64,000 nucleotides of DNA from DATKDF01 sp963752045 (GCA_963752045.1 CAVVWN010000014.1:806001-870000), one strand, 5' to 3'; shown: positions 53,541-63,501, numbered from the stretch's first letter. Program-made: numbers and translations. The notes: generated by a model from the letters alone, not told the origin.

Positions 53541-55058
53541 ATGCCGGCGCCCATCACTGCCAGGGCCGGGCGGCTGTGTGCCGTCGCCCTCGCCACGACG
53601 TGCCTCTGGGCGCCTGCGCTTCCGGCGCAGTCGCCCTCTCGCCCGAACATCCTGTTCGTCATCGCCGACGACCTCAACACTCGCGTCGGCCCGTACGTGA
53701 ATCCGGATCTTCAGGCCTACACACCCAACCTCGACCGGCTTGCGGCTGAGGGCGTGACGTTCACGCGCGCGTACAGTCAATTTCCGGTCTGCGGCCCGTC
53801 GCGTGCCTCGTTGATGAGCGGCCTCTATCCTGAGCGCAACGGCGTCACGACCAACGACTTCGAGACCGCCAATCACCGCATCGCCACGCCGGCGCTGGCT
53901 GACCATCCAACCCTCGCCGGATTCTTCCGGGCGCACGGGTACTTCACGGCACGGGTGTCGAAGATCTTCCACGTCGGCGTGCCGGGCGGCATCGAACGCG
54001 GTGAGGCGGGATCAGACGACCCGGATTCGTGGGACTACGCGGTCAACGTGATGGCGCCAGAAACGCTGTCGGCCGGTACCCTCGAGACGCTCTCGAGCGG
54101 CCTGCACTACGGGTCCAATTTCTCGCGCATGATCCTCCCGGACAACCTCGATGCCTCCCAGGCCGACGTGCTGGCCGCCGATCAGGCGATCGCGATTCTC
54201 GAGACCCGCGCTGGTCCCCGGCCGCCCGGAGCGACCAACCGCACACGGCTCAAGCCCGAGGCGCCGTTCTTTCTGGCTGTCGGCTTCGTCCGCCCGCACG
54301 TGCCGCTCATCGCACCCGCGCGTCACTTCGCTCGCCATCCCGATAGCCGGGTAGTGCTGCCGGAGTTTCCGGCCAACGACCTCGACGATGTGCCGGAGGC
54401 GGCCCGCCGTGGCGCCAACGCCGCCCGTTTCGGCATGACACCGGCCGCGCAGCGACAGGCCATTGCCGCGTACCACGCGTCGATCAGTTTCATGGACGAG
54501 CAACTCGGGCGCGTGCTCGACGCCCTCGACCGCTTGCGACTGCGCGACTCCACCATCGTGGTCTTCGTCTCCGACCACGGATTCAACCTCGGCGAACACG
54601 CCAGTTGGCAGAAACTGCATCTCTGGGAAGAGAGCGTCCGTGTGCCGCTCATTGTGTCGGTGCCCGGGACACGCCAGGCCGGCGCACGGACAGGCGTCGT
54701 CGCGGAATTGATCGATCTGTACCCGACGCTGGCCTCATTGGGCGGACTGCGGTCGCAGGCGCCGTCGATCCTCCAGGGCCGCGACCTCGCGCCATGGCTC
54801 GAGGCCCCCGGCGGCGACGGACCAGCCAGGGCGGCGTACACGATCACCAACCGCAACGGTGCCTCGGTGCGGACCGAACGATGGCGCTACACGCGCTGGG
54901 GCGCGGACGTGGCGGCTGAGAACGAAGAACTCTACGACCACCAGACCGACCCGCTCGAATTCACGAATCTCGCTCGCAGTGCCGCGCACCGCGACGAGCT
55001 CGAGCGCCTGCGCCGGGTGTTCGACGAGGCGCGCCAACGCGCCCGCGGGACGCGATAG
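53541..55058 (+). CDS. Secreted sulfatase, iduronate-2-sulfatase-like
   Basis: A 505-residue type-I sulfatase with a signal peptide ending PAQS (about residue 31). Metal ligands D43/D44 are in VIADDLN; the formylglycine cysteine is C84 in CGPSR followed by MSGLYPERNG. VGFVRPHVPLIAP and VVFVSDHGFNLGEH supply further active-site residues. These features fit the branch containing iduronate and related glycan sulfatases. It should desulfate glycans in the periplasm or outside. Conversion of the cysteine needs a formylglycine-generating enzyme encoded elsewhere. It begins a cluster of three sulfatases. Confidence 0.88.
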   Translation: MPAPITARAGRLCAVALATTCLWAPALPAQSPSRPNILFVIADDLNTRVGPYVNPDLQAYTPNLDRLAAEGVTFTRAYSQFPVCGPSRASLMSGLYPERNGVTTNDFETANHRIATPALADHPTLAGFFRAHGYFTARVSKIFHVGVPGGIERGEAGSDDPDSWDYAVNVMAPETLSAGTLETLSSGLHYGSNFSRMILPDNLDASQADVLAADQAIAILETRAGPRPPGATNRTRLKPEAPFFLAVGFVRPHVPLIAPARHFARHPDSRVVLPEFPANDLDDVPEAARRGANAARFGMTPAAQRQAIAAYHASISFMDEQLGRVLDALDRLRLRDSTIVVFVSDHGFNLGEHASWQKLHLWEESVRVPLIVSVPGTRQAGARTGVVAELIDLYPTLASLGGLRSQAPSILQGRDLAPWLEAPGGDGPARAAYTITNRNGASVRTERWRYTRWGADVAAENEELYDHQTDPLEFTNLARSAAHRDELERLRRVFDEARQRARGTR

Positions 55059-55101
55059 AATCGCCGGGCGTTCCCCGCATGTCATACCAACGGAGGACAC
55101 C

Positions 55102-56665
55102 GTGCTGCAGCGCGTCACGACACTCATTGGCCCCGGCACAGTCGTCCTTGGGCTGCTGCTGACGGGATGCGGCACCGAACCAGCCGGCCCGCCCAACATC
55201 ATCTTCGTGTTCAGTGACGACCACGCCTTTCAGGCGATTGGTGCCTACGGCGGCCGCCTCGCGTCGCTCAATCCGACCCCGAACATCGACCGACTGGCCC
55301 GCGACGGCATGCTGTTCGAGTCGGCGTTTGTGACCAACTCGATCTGCGCCCCGAGCCGCGCGGTCATTCTGACCGGCCGGCACAGCCACCTGAACGGCGT
55401 GATGACGAACGCCGAGCAGTTCGACGGAGCGCCAGGTGACGTTTCCGAAGCTGCTGCAGACCGCCGGTTACCAGACAGCCCTGGTCGGCAAGTGGCACCT
55501 GAAGACGCAGCCGACAGGCTTTGACTATTGGGAGCACCTGCCGGGCCAGGGCGTGTATTACAACCCGACGTTCCGCACGGCCACCGGCGATGTGCAGGAG
55601 ACCGGCTATGTCACCGACCTCATCACAGACAAGGCGCTGGGGTGGCTGGAGCGACGGGATCCCGACCGCCCGTTCATGTTGATGTATCAGCACAAGGCGC
55701 CGCACCGCGAGTGGCAGCCTGGCCCCGATCACCTGTCCACCTACACGGGCACGACGATTCCCGAGCCCGACACGCTCTTTGACGACTATGCCGGGCGTTC
55801 GAGCGCGGCGGCTCGACAGGAGATGGAGATCGACCGGCACATGACGCTCGGCTACGACCTGAAGGTGTGGCCGAACGCCGTGCGGCCCGACGAGCCGCTG
55901 ATGAACGCCGTCCGGAACTTCCGCGAACGAATGAACGACGAGCAGCGGGCGAACTGGGACGCGGTCTATGGCCCAGTCGCCGAGTCGTTCAACGCCGCGC
56001 CGCCGGAGGGCCGCGATCTGGTGCGCTGGAAGTACCAACGCTACATGCAGGACTATCTGGCCAGCATCCGGTCGGTGGATGACAACCTCGGCCGGCTGCT
56101 CGCCTACCTCGAGCGCAGCGGTCTGGCCGAAAACACCGTCGTGGTGTACTCATCGGATCAGGGGTTCTACCTCGGCGAACACGGATGGTTCGACAAGCGC
56201 TGGATGTACGAAGAATCGTTCCGCACGCCGCTCATCGTGCGCTGGCCAGGCGTGACCGCGGCGGGCAGCCGGAATCGAGAACTGGTACAGAATCTCGACT
56301 TCGCGCAGACGTTCCTCGAGATGGCCGGAGTGGCAGCTCCTGAGGCGATGCAAGGCCGCAGCCTCGTGCCCCTGCTCCGCGGGGAATCGGTCGGGTGGCG
56401 GGACGCGCTCTACTACCACTACTACGAGTTCCCGGGTGTCCACGCTGTGCAGCGCCACTACGGCGTGCGCACCGAACGCTACAAGCTGATTCACTACTAC
56501 CAGATCGACGAGTGGGAACTGTTCGACCTGCAGACCGACCCTCAGGAAATGCGAAGCGTCCACGCCGATCCGGCGTACGCCGAGGTGCGCGCAGAACTCA
56601 CACGACGCCTGGGTGAACTGCGCACCCAATACGCCGTGCCTGACGACACAAGAGGCGGCATGTGA
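55102..56665 (+). CDS. Sulfatase lipoprotein (one apparent +1 frameshift)
   Basis: Joining the frames by removing one C at 55432-55433 gives a 520-residue sulfatase. The GTG at 55102 has GGAGG 7 bp upstream. The signal peptide ends in the lipobox LLTGC (cysteine 23), so it is anchored in a membrane. FSDDHAF gives metal ligands and C82 in CAPSR is the formylglycine site. After the break: KLLQTAGYQTALVGKWHLK, YQHKAPHREWQPG, VVYSSDQGFYLGEHGWFDK and TLGYDLKVW. It is related to the choline-sulfatase/arylsulfatase-like branch of exo-acting sulfatases. The stop overlaps the next gene by 4 bp. Confidence 0.85.
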
Positions 56666-58005
56666 GAGCACCGCTCGCATTGCTGCTCACGGGCGCCGTC
56701 GCGGTGACCGCCGCCGGTGCGACCACCCAGCTCCGGCGGCCCAACATCGTCATCTTCCTGACCGACGATCAAGGCTACGGCGACCTGTCGTCGTATGGGC
56801 ACCCGACGATCTCGACGCCGAGACTGGACCGAATGGCGTCGGAAGGCATCCGGTTCACGTCGTTTTATGCCGCGCCCGCGTGTACGCCCTCACGCGCGCA
56901 GCTGATGACGGGCCGGTATCCGGTGCGAAGCGGGCTCCTGGTACCGCAAGGGCCGAACTCACCCGTCGGTATTCAGGCGGAGGAAGTGACGCTTGCGGAA
57001 GCCCTGAAGACCGCGGGGTATCGGACCGGCATGGTGGGCAAGTGGCACCTTGGCGACTTTGCGTCGGATGCCGCGTTCAGTCCGCTCGCCCACGGCTTCG
57101 ACTCGTTCCTCGGCATCCCCTACTCGCACGACTACCGGCCGCCGTTCGTGGCGGGCGCGCCGGCGGTGCCGCTGTACCGGGGCCTCGAGGAGGTAGAGCG
57201 GCCGGTGGTGTTCGAAACTCTGACGCAGCGGTTCACCGACGAGGCGGTGCGCTTCATCCGTGAGGCCGATGACCGGCCGTTCTTCCTCTTTGTGGCCTAC
57301 GCGATGCCGCACCTGCCGGTCGACACGCCGCCGGCCTCCCGAGGTCGGTCGCGCGCGGGCCGGTATGGAGACGTCATCGAGGAGATCGACGCCAGTGTCG
57401 GCCGTGTGCTCGACACCCTTCGCCTCGCGGGCGTTGACGATCGCACCCTGACCGTGTTCTTCAGCGACAACGGCCCCTGGGTCAACGCGCCGCCGCGTTC
57501 GCTGCAGGAAACACAGACACTGTGGGATACAGGTTCGGCGGGTCCGCTGCGAGGCACGAAAGGGACGACGTGGGAAGGCGGCATTCGTGTGCCGGGCATC
57601 GTGCGCTGGCCGGCGGGCATCGGCGGCGGCCGAACCGTCGCCGAGCCGGTCTCGGCACTCGACCTCTTTCCGACGCTCATTCGCGCGGGCGGCGGTACGG
57701 TCCCGGTCGATCGCCCCATCGATGGACACGACCTGCTCCCGTTCCTCACGGCGGGCGTCCCCGCGCCGGAGCGACAGATCCTCTTCTTCTCGGGTGCGAC
57801 CGCCGAGGCAGTTCGCGAAGGACGCTGGAAGCTCCGGCTGAGCCGCGTCACGCCCACCGACGGAGGCAGCGCCACGATCGTGCCAGAGCTGTTCGACCTC
57901 GATCGAGATCCTTTCGAGCGCCGCAACGTGGCTGCCGAGTATCCGGATGTCGCCCGTCGTCTGCGGGCAGCGATCGAGTCATTCCAGTCGACGTCCGGCC
58001 GGTAG
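56662..58005 (+). CDS. Secreted arylsulfatase-like sulfatase
   Basis: A 447-residue sulfatase whose GTG overlaps the previous stop (GTGA). The signal peptide covers residues 1-20. LTDDQGYGDLSSYGHP gives the metal site, and C74 in ACTPSRAQLMTGRYP is the formylglycine position; GMVGKWHLG and FFSDNGPW follow. This is the classical arylsulfatase A/N-acetylgalactosamine-type branch. With the two upstream sulfatases it forms a co-oriented group for removing sulfate from a shared, unknown sulfated polymer. Confidence 0.88.
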   Translation: MRAPLALLLTGAVAVTAAGATTQLRRPNIVIFLTDDQGYGDLSSYGHPTISTPRLDRMASEGIRFTSFYAAPACTPSRAQLMTGRYPVRSGLLVPQGPNSPVGIQAEEVTLAEALKTAGYRTGMVGKWHLGDFASDAAFSPLAHGFDSFLGIPYSHDYRPPFVAGAPAVPLYRGLEEVERPVVFETLTQRFTDEAVRFIREADDRPFFLFVAYAMPHLPVDTPPASRGRSRAGRYGDVIEEIDASVGRVLDTLRLAGVDDRTLTVFFSDNGPWVNAPPRSLQETQTLWDTGSAGPLRGTKGTTWEGGIRVPGIVRWPAGIGGGRTVAEPVSALDLFPTLIRAGGGTVPVDRPIDGHDLLPFLTAGVPAPERQILFFSGATAEAVREGRWKLRLSRVTPTDGGSATIVPELFDLDRDPFERRNVAAEYPDVARRLRAAIESFQSTSGR

Positions 58006-58052
58006 CTCCTTGGCGTCAGCGACCACATGCGGGAGCGCTGACTGCGATAGGC

Positions 58053-58472
58053 TCACGAAGGGTAGGCCTTCCGCATGTACTTGACCGACCCGGTGACGAG
58101 ACGCTTCAGCACCTTCATGTCCACGTCATCGAGGCGCTTGACGTAGAGGCACGACCTGCCCGTCTTGTACGTCCCGAGTTTCTTCATCAGCTCCGGGTAC
58201 CGGTCGAAGCCGGCCATGACGTAGAGGGTGAGGTCGTTCTTGCGAGGCGAGAAGCCCGCGAGGAAGAAGTCGCCCTCGCGTCCGCTCGCGTACTTGTAGT
58301 GGTAGGTGCCGAAACCGACGATGCTCGATCCCCACATCTTCGGCGAGGCCTTCGTCACGTCCTTCATCAGCTTGACGAGCGTTCGGCAGTCCTTCCTGCG
58401 CTCGGCTGGTTCGATCGAGTTGATGAAGGACGCGACACTCAGCTTCGTGGGTCTGGTCTTGTTCTCTGCCAT
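58053..58472 (-). CDS. DUF1801 (YdhG/YjbR-type) protein
   Basis: A 139-residue protein. The start at 58472 follows GGGAGAGCAGCGA. It has SVASFINSIEPAERRKDC, MKDVTKASPKMWGSSIVGFG, and SCLYVKRLDDVDMKVLKRLV, matching DUF1801, an alpha/beta domain of unknown function common as a lone cytoplasmic protein. Convergent with the third sulfatase. The longer open frame upstream has no ribosome site and runs into a divergent gene. Confidence 0.82.
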   Translation of the reverse strand: MAENKTRPTKLSVASFINSIEPAERRKDCRTLVKLMKDVTKASPKMWGSSIVGFGTYHYKYASGREGDFFLAGFSPRKNDLTLYVMAGFDRYPELMKKLGTYKTGRSCLYVKRLDDVDMKVLKRLVTGSVKYMRKAYPS

Positions 58473-58661
58473 TCGCTGCTCTCCCTTGCCTGGCTGGCGG
58501 CCTGGCCGGCACCCGACACTCATCATCAGGCCACGCCCGTTGCCCTGAAGTCCAGCGATGTGATGCCACCCGGCACCAGGACGCCGGGAGCGACCGGTCC
58601 GGCCGGAAGTGTCGCCAGCTGCTTCAACCTGGGAGGACTGGGCGTACAATGCCCCACGATC

Positions 58662-59183
58662 ATGCGCGCAGCCGAGTTCTGGAAGGTGGTGACCGTGGAC
58701 GAATCGAACCTGCTCGAGGAGTTCATCAAGCTGCTCGAGGTGCACGGCATCCGCTTCTGCGTGATAGGCGGCCAGGCGGTCAACGCCTACGTCGAGCCGC
58801 TGGTCAGCCTCGACCTGGATGTGGTCGTCGCAGCCGAACAGTCTGGTTCGCTCCCGTCCCTCATTCCGGCGAGCTACCGGCAGGAACGCTTCCCCCACAG
58901 TCTGAACCTGTCAAAACCCGGATCCGATCTCCGCATCCAGGTACAGACCGATCCGCGCTACGCCGTGTTCGTCGATCGCGCAGCGACACGTGACGTGCTC
59001 GGCGTTCGGCTGCCCGTGGCCGCCCTCGAAGACGTCCTGCAGGGCAAGGTCTGGGCTGCGACGGACGGGTCGCGCCGGGGCAGCAAGCGCCAGAAAGACC
59101 TTGCCGATATCGCCAGGATTCTGGAGAGCTTCCCGCACCTGCGCTCGAACGTACCAGCCGTGATCCTCGAGCGGTTGGCCTGA
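58662..59183 (+). CDS. Nucleotidyltransferase-like protein (DUF6036/AbiEii-like)
   Basis: A 173-residue protein. After a helix (ESNLLEEFIKLLEVHGIRF) comes CVIGGQAVNAYVEPLVSLDLDVVV, the G-G-x-A...D-x-D pattern of minimal nucleotidyltransferases. Then GSDLRIQVQTDPRYAVF, and a C-terminal helix with RQKDLADIARI. It resembles DUF6036 and AbiEii/MenA-like nucleotidyltransferases, some of which are toxins. No antitoxin-like gene is adjacent, so a toxin role is unproven. The upstream 189-bp gap contains no other feature I can support. Confidence 0.65.
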   Translation: MRAAEFWKVVTVDESNLLEEFIKLLEVHGIRFCVIGGQAVNAYVEPLVSLDLDVVVAAEQSGSLPSLIPASYRQERFPHSLNLSKPGSDLRIQVQTDPRYAVFVDRAATRDVLGVRLPVAALEDVLQGKVWAATDGSRRGSKRQKDLADIARILESFPHLRSNVPAVILERLA

Positions 59184-59228
59184 GCAGGCCGCTGCGGTTT
59201 GGAGCGCTCGCACCCGTCTCCGAAGAGG

Positions 59229-60413
59229 TCAGGCACTCTCGTCGATGAGGACGGCCGTCGCGCCGACCCACCGCAGTCCCTTGTTGTGGTCGACACCCAT
59301 CATGAGGCCCCGCCCCATGCGGCCGAGCGGCAGGACGGCCCGGTAGCGATCGCCATCGCGCACCATCATGACCCGAACCTCGACCTGGGTGGCTCCGTGC
59401 GGCGTGTCGACGATCGGCGTGAACGCCACGCGCTCCTGTACCACGAACTCTCCGCGAGCCTCGGCCGGGATGGCGGCAAGATCTTCGTCGGTCGGCGCGA
59501 AGATGATGCCGCCTCCGGCAAACGACAGCAGGGGCTTGAGCACCCACGCGTTGCGATCGGCCGGCAGCGAGGCCACGTCGGTGAGCAGCCGCGTCGTCGG
59601 CACCCATGGGTGGTCGAGCCACGGCAGCGAGTACTTGCTGATGCGGCAGTACCACTCGGGGCTGCCCGCCCACTCCACCTCGAGGTCCGGGTCGAACGGC
59701 CACGTCAGCCCGCGTTTCCGGATCTCGTCCGGAATGACGCGATTGTAGATGCGCCGGACCGGTGTTCTGGTGCCGTTGACGGTCGAGTACACGCGCCTGC
59801 CTGTGCGTTCGAGCGACCGGAAGTCCACCGCCCGGACGCCCCAGAGCGACTCCGTTGCGGCAAAGTCCGGCCGCGTCTTCTGGCGTTCCGGTTCGATCTC
59901 GAGCAGCACGACTTCAGAAGGGTCATGGTCGCCGAGGATGGCGCGGCCCACGGTGTCGATGTAGGCCTCGTGCGTCAGGCCGCCGAAGAACGGCGACAGC
60001 TCCGGGTAGTGCCACGTGTCGCGCACGGCCTCGGCGAGGAGGAGCTGGAAACCGTAGAGCGAGGGGAAGGCCTGCATCTCGACGAGGCGTCCCTCGATTC
60101 CATCGGGCGTGCGCAGCAGGCCGAAGTCCACCTGGACGAAGGTCGGCAGGCGCTCGCCGCCCGCGAGGCGGAACTCCGGCGGTACGAGCCGGTCGGCGGC
60201 CGCGAGGTATTCCGCGTTCCCGATGAGCTGCAGGACGAGCGCCTCGGACGCCTCCACCAGACGCTCGGCGACCGAAGCTGGCAGAAAGCAGGGTGTTTCG
60301 GACAGGCGGAACTCGATCGGGCCGCCGCAGCGTGCCGCGAGCTCGTCGCACATCGCCTCGTGCCGCGCCTCGTCGAACTCCCGGTTGAAGCGCTCGCGAA
60401 GGGCAGGTATCAC
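59229..60413 (-). CDS. ATP-grasp-like protein of unknown function
   Basis: A 394-residue cytoplasmic protein, last gene of the minus-strand operon. The central to C-terminal part has AWVLKPLLSFAGGGIIFAP, where the lysine and glycine-rich loop resemble an ATP-grasp nucleotide site, then FVVQERVAFTPI and VEVRVMMV, positions where ATP-grasp enzymes bind ATP and metal. The N-terminal 200 residues include VQVDFGLLRTPDGIEGRLVE. No typical E-x-N motif is clear, so it may be a divergent or circularly permuted member. The start lies 22 bp after the aminopeptidase stop. It probably ligates or otherwise handles the product of the upstream ligases. Confidence 0.5.
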   Translation of the reverse strand: MIPALRERFNREFDEARHEAMCDELAARCGGPIEFRLSETPCFLPASVAERLVEASEALVLQLIGNAEYLAAADRLVPPEFRLAGGERLPTFVQVDFGLLRTPDGIEGRLVEMQAFPSLYGFQLLLAEAVRDTWHYPELSPFFGGLTHEAYIDTVGRAILGDHDPSEVVLLEIEPERQKTRPDFAATESLWGVRAVDFRSLERTGRRVYSTVNGTRTPVRRIYNRVIPDEIRKRGLTWPFDPDLEVEWAGSPEWYCRISKYSLPWLDHPWVPTTRLLTDVASLPADRNAWVLKPLLSFAGGGIIFAPTDEDLAAIPAEARGEFVVQERVAFTPIVDTPHGATQVEVRVMMVRDGDRYRAVLPLGRMGRGLMMGVDHNKGLRWVGATAVLIDESA

Positions 60414-60435
60414 GCAAGGTCCCCGCGGCCGGCGA

Positions 60436-61440
60436 TCAGGTAATGAGGAACTGTCCGCGGCTCATGATTGGCTGGTCGTCAGCCCAGACGTCGAACTCCG
60501 TGCCGACCACGTCGATGTGAGTCGACGACCACCAGGTGGCGCCGGTATGCGCGCCGTACGGGTTCCCGAAGGCGATGTGGATGCCGGGGAACTTCTCGTC
60601 CTGGAGAATCTCGCCGATCACGGCCTGCACGCCGACGTTGGTGCCGATGGCGAACTCCCCGACGCGATCGCTGTTTTCGTCCTGATGGGTGTAGGCCCAG
60701 AAGTCGTCGCGAAGCGCGCGGTTCTCCGATGTCGCGTCGACCAGCCGGCTGTGCTCGATGCGCACCGTGAGCGGCGAGTCCTTCAGGTTGCCGTACCGGT
60801 CGCACAGCCAGTCGCCGACGACGCCGTCGATGACGAACGTGCCGTTGAGGTCGCCCGGGGTAGTGAAGATCTCGCCGCCCGGGAGGTTTCCCCATTTTTC
60901 GCGGGTGATCAGGCCGCTCGTCTTGATCCAGCGCAGCGCCGGGTCCATGTCCGCGGTGATCGACGTGCCGGCCGGCGTCTCGGCGCGGATGGTTCGCGCC
61001 TGCCGCACCACGTCGATGACCTTGGAGCTGATCCGGTCCACTTCATGAAAGTCCGCGCGCATGCCCTCGCACATGATTCGCCGGGTGATGTTGACCATGT
61101 GCCCGTGCCGCATGCGGCGACGGTTGACGATGTTGGTGAGCTCGATGCGCGACCCGAGCTCGTTGGCCTGGGCCTTGGCCGCGAAGATGCTCACGTCCGA
61201 GCGTTCCATGTCGGCGGCCACTTCGGCGGGCAGGCCGGCGAGCGGCCGGGGCGCGAGGTCCTCGAGCACGAACACCGTACGTTCGGCGCCGACGTCGTCG
61301 AGCTCATGCACCAGGGCGAGCGCGATCTCGTGTGAGACGCGATCGGTAATCACCGTGACGCGCTCGTCCGGCTGCACGGCAAGGCAGGTGCGCACCGCGT
61401 TCCGGGCGCCGGGCACGAGCTCCGCATCGAAGTCCATCAA
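60436..61440 (-). CDS. M29-like metallo-aminopeptidase
   Basis: A 334-residue protein resembling the thermophilic aminopeptidase family M29, though shorter than the usual 400. Metal-ligand candidates are E190 in PGGEIFTTP, E262 in GEFAIGTN, H288 in IHIAFGNPYG, and H308 with D310 in STHIDVV, matching the E-E-H-H-x-D pattern of the family. It has no signal peptide. Start and stop overlap: its ATG lies within the stop of the upstream carboxylate-amine ligase (4 bp). It would cleave the N-terminal residue or amide bond of a small peptide, perhaps a product of the neighbouring ligases. Confidence 0.78.
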   Translation of the reverse strand: MMDFDAELVPGARNAVRTCLAVQPDERVTVITDRVSHEIALALVHELDDVGAERTVFVLEDLAPRPLAGLPAEVAADMERSDVSIFAAKAQANELGSRIELTNIVNRRRMRHGHMVNITRRIMCEGMRADFHEVDRISSKVIDVVRQARTIRAETPAGTSITADMDPALRWIKTSGLITREKWGNLPGGEIFTTPGDLNGTFVIDGVVGDWLCDRYGNLKDSPLTVRIEHSRLVDATSENRALRDDFWAYTHQDENSDRVGEFAIGTNVGVQAVIGEILQDEKFPGIHIAFGNPYGAHTGATWWSSTHIDVVGTEFDVWADDQPIMSRGQFLIT

Positions 61441-62555
61441 CGTTCCTCCAGTCCGGTCTTCGTCTCCTCAATCATGTACCCGACCACCGCCTTGAAGTCC
61501 TGCCCGGACTGATGGTAGGCGGCAAGCTGCCGGTCCGCGCCGGTGCCGTGTTCGAGGATCCAGCGCGCGAACTCCACTTCCTTCCGGCTGTCGAGCTCGT
61601 CGAGTACGTCGTCGACGAAGTCGAGGTACTCGGCGATCAGCTCGCGGGCCGGCATCTCGGTTTCGCGGCCGAAGTCGATCAACATGCCGTCGATGCCGTA
61701 GCGGGAGGCGCGCCACTTGTTCTCCATGATGAGCGCGCGGCCGTACTGCCGCCAGGCCTGATTGCGGGCGTGCAACTGATGGAGCTTGGCGACGGTTGCC
61801 TGGAGCAGGGCGGCCAGCGCAAGGGTCTCGTCGACGCGCATGGGGATGTCGCAGATGCGCACTTCGAGGGTGCCGAAGAACGGGTGCGGGCGCACGTCCC
61901 ACCAGATCTTCTTGGCGTTGTCGATGCACCGGGTGCGGACGAGCATGTTCACGAGGTTCTCGTAGTCGGCCCACGAGCTGAAGGTGTCCGGGATGTTCGT
62001 GCGGGGGAAGCGGTCGAAGACCTTGCAGCGGTACGACTTCAGGCCGGTGTTCATGCCGACCCAGAAGGGCGAGTTGGTCGAGAGCGCGAGAAGGTGCGGC
62101 AGAAAGTACCGGAGCTGGTTCATCAGGTGGATGAGCGTTTCGCGGTCCTCGATGCCGATGTGGATGTGCAGGCCGAAGATCAGGTTCGCGCGCGCCACCA
62201 TCTGCATGTCCTCGACCACCTGCAGGTAGCGCTGGTCGGGATAGATGTCCTGCACGCGCCAGTCGGCAAAGGGATGCGTGCCGCCGGCGACGAGCCGCAG
62301 GCCGTTCTGCTCGGTGAGCGCGATCATGCGCCGACGGAGGTCTCTGAGGTCGTCGCCCGCCTCCTTGATCGTTCGGCAGACGCCGGTGCCGACCTCGACC
62401 ACCGACTGGTGCATCTCGGCCTTGACCTTTTCTTTGAGCTGACGCTGACCCTCGTCGATGATCTCGGTCTGGATGTGGGACCTGAGGTCGTAGGTCGTCG
62501 GGTCGACCGTCTGGTATTCCTCTTCGATGCCGATCGTGAGCGACGGGCGGGTCAT
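61437..62555 (-). CDS. Carboxylate-amine ligase (GCS2/YbdK family)
   Basis: A 372-residue member of the glutamate-cysteine ligase family 2. TIGIEEEYQTVDPTTYDLR is the characteristic start with the acidic metal site; GTGVCRTIKEAGDDL, THPFADW, GLHIHIGIEDRE and VRICDIPMRVDETLAL are further conserved blocks. These enzymes join a carboxylate to an amine using ATP; E. coli YbdK has weak glutamate-cysteine ligase activity. The ATG at 62555 overlaps the preceding stop (ATGA), so it is coupled to the ATP-grasp gene. The real substrate is unknown. Confidence 0.9.
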   Translation of the reverse strand: MTRPSLTIGIEEEYQTVDPTTYDLRSHIQTEIIDEGQRQLKEKVKAEMHQSVVEVGTGVCRTIKEAGDDLRDLRRRMIALTEQNGLRLVAGGTHPFADWRVQDIYPDQRYLQVVEDMQMVARANLIFGLHIHIGIEDRETLIHLMNQLRYFLPHLLALSTNSPFWVGMNTGLKSYRCKVFDRFPRTNIPDTFSSWADYENLVNMLVRTRCIDNAKKIWWDVRPHPFFGTLEVRICDIPMRVDETLALAALLQATVAKLHQLHARNQAWRQYGRALIMENKWRASRYGIDGMLIDFGRETEMPARELIAEYLDFVDDVLDELDSRKEVEFARWILEHGTGADRQLAAYHQSGQDFKAVVGYMIEETKTGLEER

Positions 62556-63478
62556 CGGAGGAACGCGTCCCACTGGTACGTCGGCGCGGCCGGGGGCGCG
62601 AGCGCCAGCCGCACCGAGAGGTCCGTCATCGCCGACACGATCCACTCGAAGTTGTCGGGTCCGACCGACGCCAGCTCGGCGTCCGGCGCCGGGTTCATGA
62701 AGTCGATCGCGTACGGCACGCCGTCCTCGACGGCAAACTCCACGGTGTTGAGGTCGTAGCCGAGCGCCTGACAGACGGCCACCGCGTCGCGTTCGACCCG
62801 CGTCAGGAGCGCGGGATCGTAGTCGGGCGGGTTCTGAATGTAGCGCTCGTGATGGGGGAGCCTGGGGTCGTAGGGCATGATGCGGACCCGCTCTCGTCCC
62901 ACGACGTAGCACCGGAAGTACTCGCGGAAGTCCACGCCACGCTGCAGCGTCATGCAGAGGTCCGCCGACTTGTCGTAGGCGGCGAAGAACTCCTCGGGCG
63001 AGTCCACCTTGTAGACGTCCTTCCACCCGCCGCCGTCGATGCGCTTGAGAAACGCCGGAAACCCGACGTAGTCGAAGACCGCGTTCCAGTCGATGGGGTA
63101 CTGCAGGTTGCGCATCGACCGATCCGTCGTGCCCTCGGGGTGCCGCTTGTGCGGCAGCACGACGGTGGGCGGAATGGCCACGCCGAGCCGTGACGCGAGC
63201 GCGTAGTTGAAGAACTTGTCGTCGGCGCTCCACCAGAAGGGGTTGTTCACCACCGTCGTGCCCGACAGCACGGCGAGCTTCAGGTAGGCGCGATAGAACG
63301 GAATGTCGTGTGAAATACGATCGACGATGACCCGGTAGCGGGAGGGCTCGTCCATGCGAACGGCGCCGACCGACACGGCTTCAGCCGACACGTTGGGCAG
63401 CCCGAGGCCGTTGATGCGCTCGACGAGCGCGGGTGGAAAACTCTCTTCCATGCCGAACAGAACGCCAATACGGTGCAT
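62552..63478 (-). CDS. ATP-grasp ligase, RimK/D-Ala-D-Ala-ligase-like
   Basis: A 308-residue ATP-grasp enzyme. The N-terminal preATP domain starts MHRIGVLFGMEESFPPAL; the ATP site includes FLKRIDGGGWKDVYKV (lysine plus glycine loop), and the metal motif is seen as VEFAVEDGVPYAIDFMNP. It probably forms an amide or peptide bond with a small carboxylic acid. It sits between an esterase (23 bp upstream) and the GCS2-type ligase (4 bp overlap), so two different amide-forming enzymes are coupled in one operon. Confidence 0.8.
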   Translation of the reverse strand: MHRIGVLFGMEESFPPALVERINGLGLPNVSAEAVSVGAVRMDEPSRYRVIVDRISHDIPFYRAYLKLAVLSGTTVVNNPFWWSADDKFFNYALASRLGVAIPPTVVLPHKRHPEGTTDRSMRNLQYPIDWNAVFDYVGFPAFLKRIDGGGWKDVYKVDSPEEFFAAYDKSADLCMTLQRGVDFREYFRCYVVGRERVRIMPYDPRLPHHERYIQNPPDYDPALLTRVERDAVAVCQALGYDLNTVEFAVEDGVPYAIDFMNPAPDAELASVGPDNFEWIVSAMTDLSVRLALAPPAAPTYQWDAFLR

Positions 63479-63501
63479 GTCGAACGGATCTCCCGGTTCT
63501 C

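Noticed and set aside
58662..59183. Toxin-antitoxin pair with the DUF1801 gene
   Set aside because: The DUF1801 gene is divergent, 190 bp away, and not an antitoxin-like family; no other small partner is adjacent.
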